The notes under the pieces were generated by a model. That model was not told the origin of the DNA. It saw only the letters and a list, made by a program, of their open reading frames with translations, and made no database searches. The translations under genes and the position numbers were made by a program. DNA of 64,000 nucleotides from Tuctoria greenei (lineage: Eukaryota > Streptophyta > Magnoliopsida > Poales > Poaceae), in assembly GCA_036927565.1 (NCBI GenBank), contig JAYESD010000009.1, positions 25,387,601 through 25,451,600 on the forward strand. Reading direction: 5' to 3'. How positions within the stretch are numbered: the stretch's first letter is position 1; each line of letters starts with the position of its first letter. Of this stretch, positions 22,057 through 32,700 are shown in pieces.

Positions 22057-22709
22057 AACTTCCCGTTAACTGCTCGTGACTTACGCATTTCATCGAACAC
22101 TACCTGCACACAAGAGCTGAGCATCGTCGAACACCATGGCCAGGGTGTTGATGTCCATCAGCATGGCTCGACGTCGTCCGACACGATGGCGAGCAGGATT
22201 CTGGCGTGCGGCTCAACACACACGAGCTTGGATCGGTTAACGGCAACGAGCAAGACGTGGTATAGTGGGCGAGGGAGATCAGTTAACGGCGGCGAGGTAG
22301 ACCATCTTAAGGGCGAAGTTCGCCAGTGTTACGACGGTGTCGACGAGCACTGCGGGTGTCTGGTGCAAGGAGAGCAAGATCCGTCGTACGATCGAGGCGC
22401 CCTCCCGCGTCGTGTGCCAGAGCATAGCCTCGCTGCGCCCTCCAGCCTCGCGCACCGGAGCGTTACCTCGCCTAGCCGCGCCAGAGCGTCGCGCGCTGGA
22501 GCAGCTCCTCGTTGTGCGTCCCCATCGCCCGCCGGAGCGCCACCTCGCCCGCACGGCATCTCAGCATGCTCGCCCGCGCACGATTGGCTCTTGCAACCCT
22601 GTCGTAGAGATAGCAGTTGTACGATCGAGTGGCGTGTCGCGTGCCTCGCAAAGCTGTAGAGTGGAGGCATCGTGGGTTGGTGGAGTGCACATGGGAGGCG
22701 ACGAAGGAT
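22057..22709. other. GC-rich stretch of unknown origin
   Basis: Overlapping open frames exist on both strands, rich in Arg, Ala and Ser, as expected from GC-rich DNA; none gives a recognised protein. It could be a captured gene fragment or transposon interior linked to the MITE remnant that follows. No gene is called. Confidence 0.3.
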
Positions 22710-22889
22710 GACGCTGTTGAAGTGGGATGGATCAATCCACTTGATTTCAGAGGGATCAATCCACCCCGAATCTAGATCGAATATTTCTTTTTAGAGATGA
22801 CTTCAGCCCAACTATCTCTAAAACAAACACTACTGAAGATGGGTTCGCCCCGTCCTATCCCACCTCATCCCTCGAACCAAACGCACCCT
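22710..22889. mobile_element. Partial MITE, same family as the one at 48612-49009
   Basis: The right end (CCCTCGAACCAAACGCACCC followed by TTA) and the inner motifs (GATGACT...CATCCC) match the right half of the complete MITE at 48612-49009. No left terminal inverted repeat is found upstream, so this is a truncated copy or the end of a larger relative. Confidence 0.55.
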
Positions 22890-23282
22890 TAGGGTGGCAC
22901 CAAACTTTCGTTACGGCAATGCTTGGCTACCAACTAAACAGGCCTAACAATTCCTATATTGACTAGGGGGCCCGGGCTACCAAAATGTCCCTGGTCAACC
23001 CCTGTGACCGGATAATTGGTGATTCTCAATTGTGTTATCGAAAAACACGTTACGATATAGGTGGAATTACTAACTATACTGAGCGGATTGGCACCACTCT
23101 GAAAATACTGTACTTGCATCGAAATAGCGATTACAATAGGGACAAATAATAGATGCACATCGATACATCTAAGTAATTCAATGCAGCTGACGAAGCCAGC
23201 AAAATTGTTAGATACATATCATTCTTGTTTGAACTACCCAGTTTCTAAGAAAGCTTCAAAAATACATTACACAGCAACATCA
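22890..23282 (-). other. 3' flank and probable 3' UTR of PRP38A
   Basis: About 390 bp of moderately AT-rich sequence directly after the PRP38A stop at 23283, with no coding sequence. It should contain the 3' UTR and cleavage site. No canonical AATAAA could be singled out with confidence. Confidence 0.4.
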
Positions 23283-23748
23283 CTACTTCAGTGGTTTCAA
23301 TCCTAGTTTGGCCCTGACCTTGTTCATTTCTATGATCTCTGGATCGTCCGGATCTGGAACATTTTTACCTTCAGGCTTCTTTTCTCTCTTTTCCTTCTTC
23401 CGCTTAGGTTCCTCTCTTTGACCACCATCCTCACCGCGTCCTCGAGGACTAGCACTACCATGATCACGCCTCCTACGGTACCCTCCATCTTCATGATCTC
23501 TTTTGCGCCGATCCCTGCTCCTTGAACGGCTCCTCTGCCTGCCCCGGTCTCTGTCTCGGCGTTCTCTTTCCCTGCCATCCCTCCCCCTTTCTCGGTCCCT
23601 ATCTCGATTGTAGTCATCATCTCTCAAGCGATGCCGGTCTCGGTCCCTATCTCTGTTTCTATCTCTTTCACGATCTCTATCACGGTCTCTATCCCGTCCC
23701 CTCCCGTAGTCCCTATCATAGTCCCGATCTCTTTCATATTCTCGGTCC
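23283..23748 (-). CDS. PRP38A: PRP38A coding exon 6 (RD/RS-rich C-terminal tail)
   Basis: Follows the acceptor ttttcag at 23749. Its first base completes the Arg codon begun in exon 5. It encodes about 70 residues of Arg-Asp/Arg-Glu dipeptides (RDREYERDRDYDRD...), an RSRSRSRDRR patch, a Lys-rich segment (KRKKEKREKKPEGK) and the conserved end PEIIEMNKVRAKLGLKPLK with the stop at 23283. Such tails mediate protein-protein contacts and nuclear-speckle localisation in splicing factors. Confidence 0.93.
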
Positions 23749-26700
23749 CTGAAAAGGCAGAAGTAAAGATATAGGCAGTCATTATCTAATGGCAACAAAA
23801 TTGATAAACAACTATAGATATATATGAGCACCAGTTTAAGTATGTCGGGACACTTGATCAAAATACAGTCAAATGATCCCATCGATTAATTAGAAACAAA
23901 TGGAGCTAGTGCCATCACTCATCACTCATCGGCAGAACGCGAAGTATGATGCCAGCAAAAATAGTTCATAATATCACATTTAAATGGCTCACTTCAATTC
24001 TCCATAATTTGTCCACATCCTATATAAATTTTGGAACAAATAACTATGTTTAGCAAGTATCTAACTTTGGGCGGCCTAGTGCCTATAATACAAATTGATA
24101 TGTAGTTTACTAGATAAAAGTTCAACCTTAAGCAAAACTTCAGGCTATAACTCTAGCAACAATTTTGGCACTAACAGAAAACATTAAAAGTAAAGTACTA
24201 TTTGGCCTGCTACAGGCAGGTAATAGAACACCCAAAGATGGCTATGTTATGGGAGTACAAATCTGGAGCACAGAATGTGGCTAAAATATTCATTACTTGT
24301 ACATATGACGAGTCAAGCCCTTCAAACAGTACAAAAATATTGGTAAGATAAGAAGAAAACTAATGATATTTTATCAAAAGTAAAGTAAAAATCTGGAACA
24401 TGTCTGTTGGAAATCCAATGTATAAACACCTCGCGATAGTACTGTTCTGTCCAGAACAGCACCAGGCAGGTATGCAGCACCTGAGAAGGTCTTGTGACGA
24501 CTGACGAGAGAGCAGAGAGGGATCTGTTCTGCTGAGTGCAGAACCGGTTTGGAGATAATCTGGATGCTCTAGTTCCTGATCTGAACGTGATCAGAACAGA
24601 GGAGGGTTCTGGACAGAGAGGTTTCAACCCTGCTGTGCGCAGAACAGAAGGTACAGGGGTGCTGTACCAGAGTGGAAAACTTTGATGGGAAACAGCAGAT
24701 GTGACCTGCTGTACTGTAGCGCACAGGAGCGCAGGGCTGGCGATTTGATCCCTAAGAAATATTCTATGTTCAACTGGGATGATTACAGGGGTGCCCGGCA
24801 ACTTTATTATATAGCCCCGGGTGGAAGAGTCCTAAGCTTAAACTATTCTAACTCTACCTATATCTCTAGGCTAATGTCGGTTACCCAATTCTTGTGCTGG
24901 CCACACTTATTACAAAGTCCTAGCTGGACTCTTGTTGTCTAGTACACCGCACTTTCCTCTGGAGTCCAAAACAGATATGAACTCTGCTGTCCTAGCTGGC
25001 CCCACTGGTCCACATGCCTTTGGAGGTCCTATTCGGACTCCATACCAGGAGCCAGCGGCAGGGATCAACCAACATTCTCGTCCTGATCCCGACGTTGGCG
25101 CACATCCAGGATCCCAACTCTTCTTATCATCTCGACGGTCTTCTAGCTTCCAACTTTCTTGGTCAAGATGTCCGTCTCCAACTTGCTTATAACTATCGCC
25201 CTTAGCCACCAACAGTTCTTCAAGCTTCACCACTCGTATGTGTCATGTCCCTTCCTCTTTACTGGACTTGATCTCCATGAACGACGTAGGCTCCTCCGTG
25301 GTGATGAACTTGAGCTCACCCTCATCCAGGCTTCGTGGAGTGTGGCTTGGAGAGGTGGCGTCGACGTAGCTGTCGATGTTCGTCAGCGGCGTGACCAACT
25401 GGATGAGTCTTGGGAGGACGCTCAGAAATCTTGTGGGAGCTCCAGTTTTGAACCTCGTACCTCCCGTAGGGACAGCAACATGTCCAGGGCCAACGTCCTG
25501 TGCTGCCCTTGTTGGGAGTTGTCCAGCATCCCTGGGGTCTTATTCTGTGAAGTCAAGCCGCTGCTAGACCTGTGAAGTCAATGTATAAAGTGATGAAGTC
25601 TTCACTTGCTGCTCCTTCACCCGAATCCCACTTGGTTGCCTCATCGAACACCACGTCACGTGTGCTGTGGACCTGCCGATCCACCGGATTGTACATCCGG
25701 TACGCCTCTGTACCTGCAGCATATCCGATAAACACCATTGGTGTCTTCTTCACGTACCCCACACAGTCGAAGGTTTCCAGGTAGTGGACGGCTCGTCGTT
25801 GCCCGTGTCGAGCTTCGTAAGGCGTCCTTCCATCAGAACTATGCATTGGGAATCGATTTAGGATGTGAACATCCGTCATGACTGCTTCACCCCAAAACAT
25901 CTTGGGTAGTCTCTTAGCCTTCAACAAGCTTTGTGCCATGTCGACCACCGCCTGATAGGGTCACTCCATAACCCCACTATGCTGCAACATGTAGGGGCTT
26001 GTGAGCTGGTGTCGTATGTCGTGCTGAGCGCAATACTCGAACTCCTGTGAGGTGAACTCCCTGCGATCAGTACGGAGAAGCTTCAGCCTGTGAGGTGAAC
26101 TCCCTGCTATCAGTACGGAGAAGCTTCAGCCTCCTGTCGGACTCTAATTCAGCAGTAGCTCGGAACCGCTAAATCAAGTTGGTCGCATGTTCCTTGCTTG
26201 CGGGAAGATAGAGCCACATGTAGCGGCTCCTATCATCCACCAGCAACAAGAACATATTGTTTCCTGGAGTCGTTGGGGTAATTGGCCCACTGATGTCGCT
26301 GTGGACAAGGTCGAGCGCGCCCTCTGCGCGCCGCGCAACATCACTACGATGTGTGGTCAGACAGACCGAACGTGTGATGTTGAGCCTAAAGGAGTATAGC
26401 TTGTTGTCGTCGCGCTGTACTCGTGTGAGGAGACGATTCTCCTTGTCCCGTATCTGCATAACTCCTCCATATACTGTGATGCTGTAGCCGTCCCCATCCA
26501 GCCTGGTGATGCTGGTGACATTGGTGGTGAGGCGCGAGATGTAGTAGACGCCGGTGAGCCTCCTGTGCTCACCCGTCTTGGCGGCGAAGATGATTATACC
26601 CTTCCCCTGGATACACACGATTGAATTGTCGCCGAACTTGATCATCCTGACAACGTTCTCATCGAGCTCGGAGAAGGCGGGGCACGAGCATGTCGTGTGG

Positions 26701-29700
26701 TTGGTCACGCCCGTGTCGAGGTACCATGTGTCGTCGTCGTTGCCGCAATGCGCGAAAACATGTCCCTCCACGATCTCCAGTGGGCACGTGGGACGCTCCT
26801 GGCTCCAACTGTACTGAGGCTGCCCTTGTCATGAACAAGGCGCCCTCCTCTTCTGCCTCCGTCATGTGAGACTGCTATTGCGGCTCCTCTTGCTTCGACT
26901 TCGATCGACACTCTTTGGCTCAGTGGCCCTTCTTCCCACACTTCCTGCATTGATCCCACGGAATGTCCACCCCAGAACCCTTCTTGTTCTTTGGCGCGCC
27001 CCTTCTTTGAAGACTTGGCAACCCGCTTCTCCTTCATCTGCTTCTCCCACTCCTCCCGAGTGAGGTACAGTTGGCCGTCATGAACTCTTCCACTTTGTTG
27101 TGTCGTGTCGAAGGTGTTTTCGGCAGCCCTCAACCGTCCCGTCACATCCGACAATGTGAGGGTCGACACGTGCAACAAAGTCATGATCGCCACCACAATC
27201 TGTTAGAAGCGTTCTGGAACGCTTCGCAAAAGCTTCTGAATAACCACCTACTCCTCCAACGGCTCCCCGAGCGAGGCAAGGTGCGACACCATGCCACTCA
27301 GCCGAAGGGAGAAGTCATCGATCCCCTCGCCATGCTTGAAGGCGGTGGCCTCGAACTCACGCTAGAGTTGTTGCGTCATCGTCTTCACGCCGGTCGACCC
27401 CAACCCGTATGAGGGCGATCGTGTCTCATGCCTCCTTCGTTGTCTTCTTCTCCCTGATCGTCGTGATCATCTCCGATGGGACAGCGCTGACAAGGATGTC
27501 CTGCTCCGTTGCATTACCTTTCTCCACCACCTCCCAAAGCAGCTGTGCCAGCAGCCTTATCTTCATCATGACAGCCCACTCCCATAGTTGGTCTTGGTGA
27601 GTATGGGGAACCCGGTTCTCGTGTTCACCTCACGAACTGCCGAAAGAGTTGTCGTATAGATCTTGCCGCCGGAGACGCTGCCCTTGCATGGTGGGTCTGA
27701 TCTTCCGTCGTCATGGTACTGAATTTAACTCAAGGTTAAATCCGGCTCTGAGACCAAGATTGTTGGAAATCCGATGTCTAAACACCTCGCAATAGTACTG
27801 TTATGTCCAGAACAGCACCAGGCAGGTATGCAGCACCTGAGAAGGTCTTGTGACGAGAGAGCAGAGAGGGATCTGTTCTGCTGAGTGCAGAACAGGTTTG
27901 GAGATAATCTGGGTGCTCTAGTTCCTGATTTGAACGTGATCAGAAGAGGAGGGTTCTGGACCGAGAGGTTTCAACCCTGCTGTGCGCGGAACAGAGGGTA
28001 CAGGGGTGCTGTACCAGGGTGAAAAACTTTGATGGGGAACAGCAGATGTGACCTGCTGTATTGTAGCGCGTACTGTAGCGCACAGGAGCGGAACAATACC
28101 GCACAGGAGCGGAACAGGAGTGCAGGGCTGGCGATTTGATCCCTGAGGAAATATTCTATGTTCAACTGGGATGATTACAGGGGTGCTCGGCAGCTTTATT
28201 ATATAGCCCTGAGTGAAAGAGTCCTAAGATTACAACTTTTGCAAAAGCAAACTATTATAACTCTATCTATATCTCTAGACTAATGTCAATTACCCAATTC
28301 TTGTGATGGCCGCAATTATTACAAAATCCCAGCCGGACTCCTATTGTCTAGTGCACCGCAGTTTCCTCTAGAGTCCAAAACAGATATGGATTTTGCTGTC
28401 CTAGCTGGCCCCACAGGTCCACATGCCTTTGGAGGTCCTATTCGGACTCCATACCAGGAGCCAGCAGCAAGGATCAACCAACAATGTCTGTTGAAGTGTG
28501 TGAACGATACTTCCCCTGAACCTGCTTTGAGAGCAACCCGCGGAAGTTCTTTTTTAGGTGGGGGCTTAGTCTCCAGTGAGGTGGCGCGTATGAGGTATGG
28601 TGAGACAATGGTTTAACATGGTTCGGACCGTCGGAGCGTAACACCCTACTACACAGTGGGAGTTGTATTGCTTGTCTTAATCTAGATTGGATCTGAGTGT
28701 GTTTGAATGGCGTATGTGTCCCCTTGACCTCCCTTGTAACGGTGACTGTCCCGTCCTTTTATAGTAAGGTCGGACACCTTACAAATGGGTTTCGGGGCCC
28801 GACAGATGGTCCCAAAGTGATCTTATCCTGCACAAGATCTAGTACAAGATCTAAAGGCTTCGCTGCCTCTGACTGTGGCTTGAAGACCCATCGTCTTGGC
28901 GCGGCGATCGCTAGTGTCTAGGCGTAGTTGTTGATGATGGCAGGAAATGTCCCACATGTCTTTCGCCGCAAGCTACCCACTTGGCAGTGTGGGGTAGCCA
29001 TGTGGTGCCTTCACTACGATGCGATTGGACACAACAATACCTAACAAGGGCACAAGTTGCGTCGTGCGCATAGGGAAGGCGCGTGCCTTCATTACGCGAC
29101 TTGGACAGGGCACGCCACCCTTTACTCCCACAACCTACCGCTCGAGACAAGTTGCAGGTTGTGGGATATGTGGCAGCTTCAGAGCCCTCCTCGGTGGGAG
29201 CAAGGGCCCAGAGCCGGAGGACACATGGCAGCTCTGAAGCCCTCCTCAGTGGGAGCAAGAGTCCGGAGCCGAAGGACGGGTGGCAGCTCCGAAACCCTCC
29301 TCGGTGGGAGCAAGGGCCCGAAGCCAGAGGATGTATAGCAGCTCTGGAACCCTCCTCGGTGGGAGCAAGGGTCCGGAGCCAGATGACACAAGGCAGCCCC
29401 CGGAGGAGGCCGAGTCCGAAGCCGAAGGACGCGTGGCAGCCCTGGAGTCCACCTCAGCGGGGAGGTTAGACGCGAAACTGAAGGACGCGTGGCAGCTCCG
29501 GGGCCCTCCTCGGTGGGAGCAAGGGTCCAGAGCCGTAGGACACGTGGCAGCCCCAGAGTCCGCCTCAGCGAGGAGGCCGGATCCGGAGCTTCTTCTTGAT
29601 TGTACGCAGGGTACCCAGTTTGTACCCGGTTTGCAGAGTACCGACAGTGGCCCCCGGGCCCACCTCGGGAGAGGTGACGATCCCGCAAGTGGGGCCACCA

Positions 29701-32700
29701 TCCTGCCATCCCATGTGGTCGTCCCGGCTTGTTAGAGCGACGGTGCAGCCTTGTATGACCCGCACACACGGTAGAGGAGAAGTAATTTTGCTCGTCGATC
29801 ACTCCTTGCTCTTTAGTTTTGCTATGCCTTACGGTTCCAAGCCGAGGAGCGGGGCTTGGGTAATTCAGTGCGTTAGCATCCGGGACCCGATTCCCGCCTT
29901 ACTCATGGTGTGATCCGTTTGGCCTCCAGTTCTTAGCCGTAGCTCTGGGAAGCAGGGGGCGCACGCTTATGGTACAGAACTAGGCTAAGCAGGTTACACA
30001 CTCTGGACCTCCGACTCGGCATAAGCCTTTCGCGAGGGAGACCATCTCGCGACACAAGACCCCAAACAAGGGGGCGGCCGGGAGACCCAGACAAGTTGCA
30101 GGTACCTCAAGAAGGCCCGCCTGCAGTAGGATTGCATAATTCCACTAGAGGCGAGACAACAAGAGAGTGACCACATGACAGAATATGCGAGAACGAGCAT
30201 GATTTGATGATCATAAAATTAATGCGTAATTAAATAAACATAAACAGAGCATAGGGCAAGACAGTGGTTCTTCTAACTTGGTAATCATAGGAGGAGGCAG
30301 GCTTTACAAAAAGGCAATGACCCGCTCCGAACGACAAGGGAGGCAAAGTATACAGGCTTAGGGTACGGAACTAGGCTAAGCAGGTTGAACACTCTGGACC
30401 GGGACCCCCCCCCCCCCCCCCGGAGCTTAGTTGCTTCGAGCGCTGCTCCCAAACGCTATGACACTCTTTTCAGAAAGAAAAAATACTATCCTACCACTGC
30501 GCCAAGGGTGAAGCTTACCGAAGTGGCGCTAGAGAGACAAAATGTACACACTTAGCGTGCAGCCGTGTAGGACCAAACTAAGCAAGTTGCACACTATGGA
30601 CCTCGCACCATGCCAAGAGTAAAACTTACAGCAGTAACGCCAAGGAAGCAAAGTGTACACACTTAGAGTGGAGGACCAGGCTAAGCATGTTGTACACTCT
30701 GGACCTCCCACATCATCATGGGTAGACCTTACCGTAACGCCTTGGTGACGTCGCTGTCGCCGTGGTGGTGGTAGTCGCCGTTACAAGCGTGGCAGCCGCG
30801 TGGCCGCTCGCCCGGCTGGACTGACCCGCCCTTGAGCGGGGAGTGGTCTGGTCCTCGCCAGCTGCAATGCATCGAGGCTGAGAGGAACCAGTGACGGAGT
30901 GGAGGTTCACCATTGTTGCAGGTGCAAACTTCTCGAAGAGAAAGCCCCTGCCTGGCGCGCCAAATGTCGAAATGTGCGAACGACACTTCCCCAGGCCTGC
31001 TTTCAGAGCGGTTCGCGAAGGTTCTTTTTTAGACGGGGGCTTAGTCTCTGATGACGTTGCGCGTATGAGGTATGGTGAGATAGTGGTTTAACGTGGTTTG
31101 GGCCGCCGGAGCGTAACACCCTACATCCACGATGAAAGTTGTATTGCTTGTCTGAATCTAAGATTGGATCTGAGTGTGTCTAAATGGCGTATCTGTTTAC
31201 CACAAAGCAAAGGCTACAAGACCAAGCAACAACAACAACCAAGCCTTTGTCCCAAACAAGTTGGGGTCGGCTAGAAATGAAACCCAACAACTTTTTGAAG
31301 AAAAGTAATATAAAATAAGATGAGAGTAAAAAATACAACTAAAATAAGATTCTACATTTTATTTATTTTAGAATGGATTAATAAGAAAGAAGATAAAAGT
31401 AACAAACTATGAATAAACTAAGGTTGTAGCACATGAATTGCTAATTTCCATGTAGTCCTATCATAGGCCAAATCTCTAGGTATGTCTCACTCCTTTAAGT
31501 CTCGTTTCACCGCCTCCTGCCATGTCAACCTTGGTCGACCTCTACCTCTCCTAAAATTTTCTCTACTCTTTATAGTTCCACTGTTAACCGGTGCTTCTGG
31601 AGGTCTCCGCTGGATATGCCCAAACCACCGTAGGCGATTTTGGACTAGCTTCTCCTCAATCGGTGCCACCCCTACCCTATCACGTATCACTTCGTTCCTA
31701 ATTTTGTCTCTTCTTGTGTGACCACACATCCACCGCAGCATGCGCATCTCAGCAACACTCATTTGTTGGACATATTGCCTTTTAGTTGGCCAATAATCTG
31801 CTCCATATAGCATCGCAGGTCTGATCATTGTCCTATAGATTTTTCCTTTTAATTTTTGTGCAACTTTCTTATCACATAAAATTTTTTATGCTTGCCGCCA
31901 TTTCATCCACCCGATCTTGATCTTGTGAGAAACATATTCGTCAATATCACCATTGCTTTGTAACATTGATCCTAAATATCGAAATGTGTCCCCCTTAGGT
32001 ACTACTTGTCCTTGTAAACTAACATTTCCCTCCTTGCACCTGACACCACTAAAGTCGCATCTCATATACTCGGTCTTGGTTCTCTAAGTCTAAACCCCTT
32101 GGACTCTAAGGTCTACCTCCATAGCTCCAATTTTCTGTCAACATCATCCCTAGTTTCATCTACCAACACTATATCATCAGCAAAGAGTATACACCAAGGG
32201 GTATCCCCTTGTATATCCTTCGACACCTCATCCATCACTAAGGAAAAGATGTATGGACTTAACGCTGATCCTTGGTGTAGCCCTATTGTGATAGGGAAGA
32301 TATCGATCTCACTATCCCTTACGCGCACACTTGTCACCACATTATCGTACATATCCTTGATAAGGTTAATGTACTTTGTTGGGACTTTGTGTTTCTCTAG
32401 CGCCCACCACATAACCAACTTTGGTACCTTATCGTATGCCTTCTCCAAGTCAATGAACACCATATGTAGATCCTTCTTTTGCTCCCAAATGTAATCTAAA
32501 GACTATACTTAGTCACTCTCATGGAAATGAAACCCATTGGATAAGACCAAGCAGCAAAAAAGAAACAAAAAAAAACTGATGCTATCGACTCGAACTCGCC
32601 TGAAATAAGATCAATGAAATTCAACATTTTGCCTGAAATAAGATCAATGAAATTCAACAACAAAATGTTCAATTTTCAGGCACTAAAAACGTATTTTATT

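Larger units (their letters stand above)
24405..28483 (-). mobile_element. Element G: Copia deletion derivative with both LTRs and TSD
   Basis: LTRs at 24405-25074 and 27761-28483 are direct repeats bounded by TGTTGGAAATCC...CAACCAACA and flanked by the 5-bp duplication ATGTC. The 2.7-kb interior on the minus strand carries gag, protease and integrase pieces but no RT or RNase H. Coding is broken. The intact TSD with a missing RT means that either it moved in trans or it lost RT after insertion. It sits exactly at the outer edge of element F. Confidence 0.88.
28489..31199 (-). mobile_element. Element F: non-autonomous Tat-type Gypsy derivative
   Basis: The 3' LTR is 28489-29646. The interior is only 1.3 kb (29647-30964), and the 5' LTR (30965-31199) is cut short. 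LTR termini (TGTCGGTAC... in element sense), polypurine tract, PBS and gag start (MVN) match the plan of elements E and H, but nearly all of gag-pol and the antisense ORF are missing. The known parallel is the maize Cinful/Zeon pair of autonomous and non-autonomous Tat elements. Confidence 0.8.

Noticed and set aside
22030..22759. Overlapping GC-rich open frames on both strands, possible gene
   Set aside because: Low-complexity Arg/Ala/Ser composition and no recognised family; kept only as an unassigned stretch.
23522..23752. Plus-strand open frame opposite PRP38A exon 6
   Set aside because: Complement of Arg-Asp repeat codons; the minus-strand reading is the conserved PRP38A tail.
29057..29802. 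Several long open frames in both directions at 29.1-29.8 kb
   Set aside because: Produced by the tandem repeats of LTR F, which are open in many phases; no domain.
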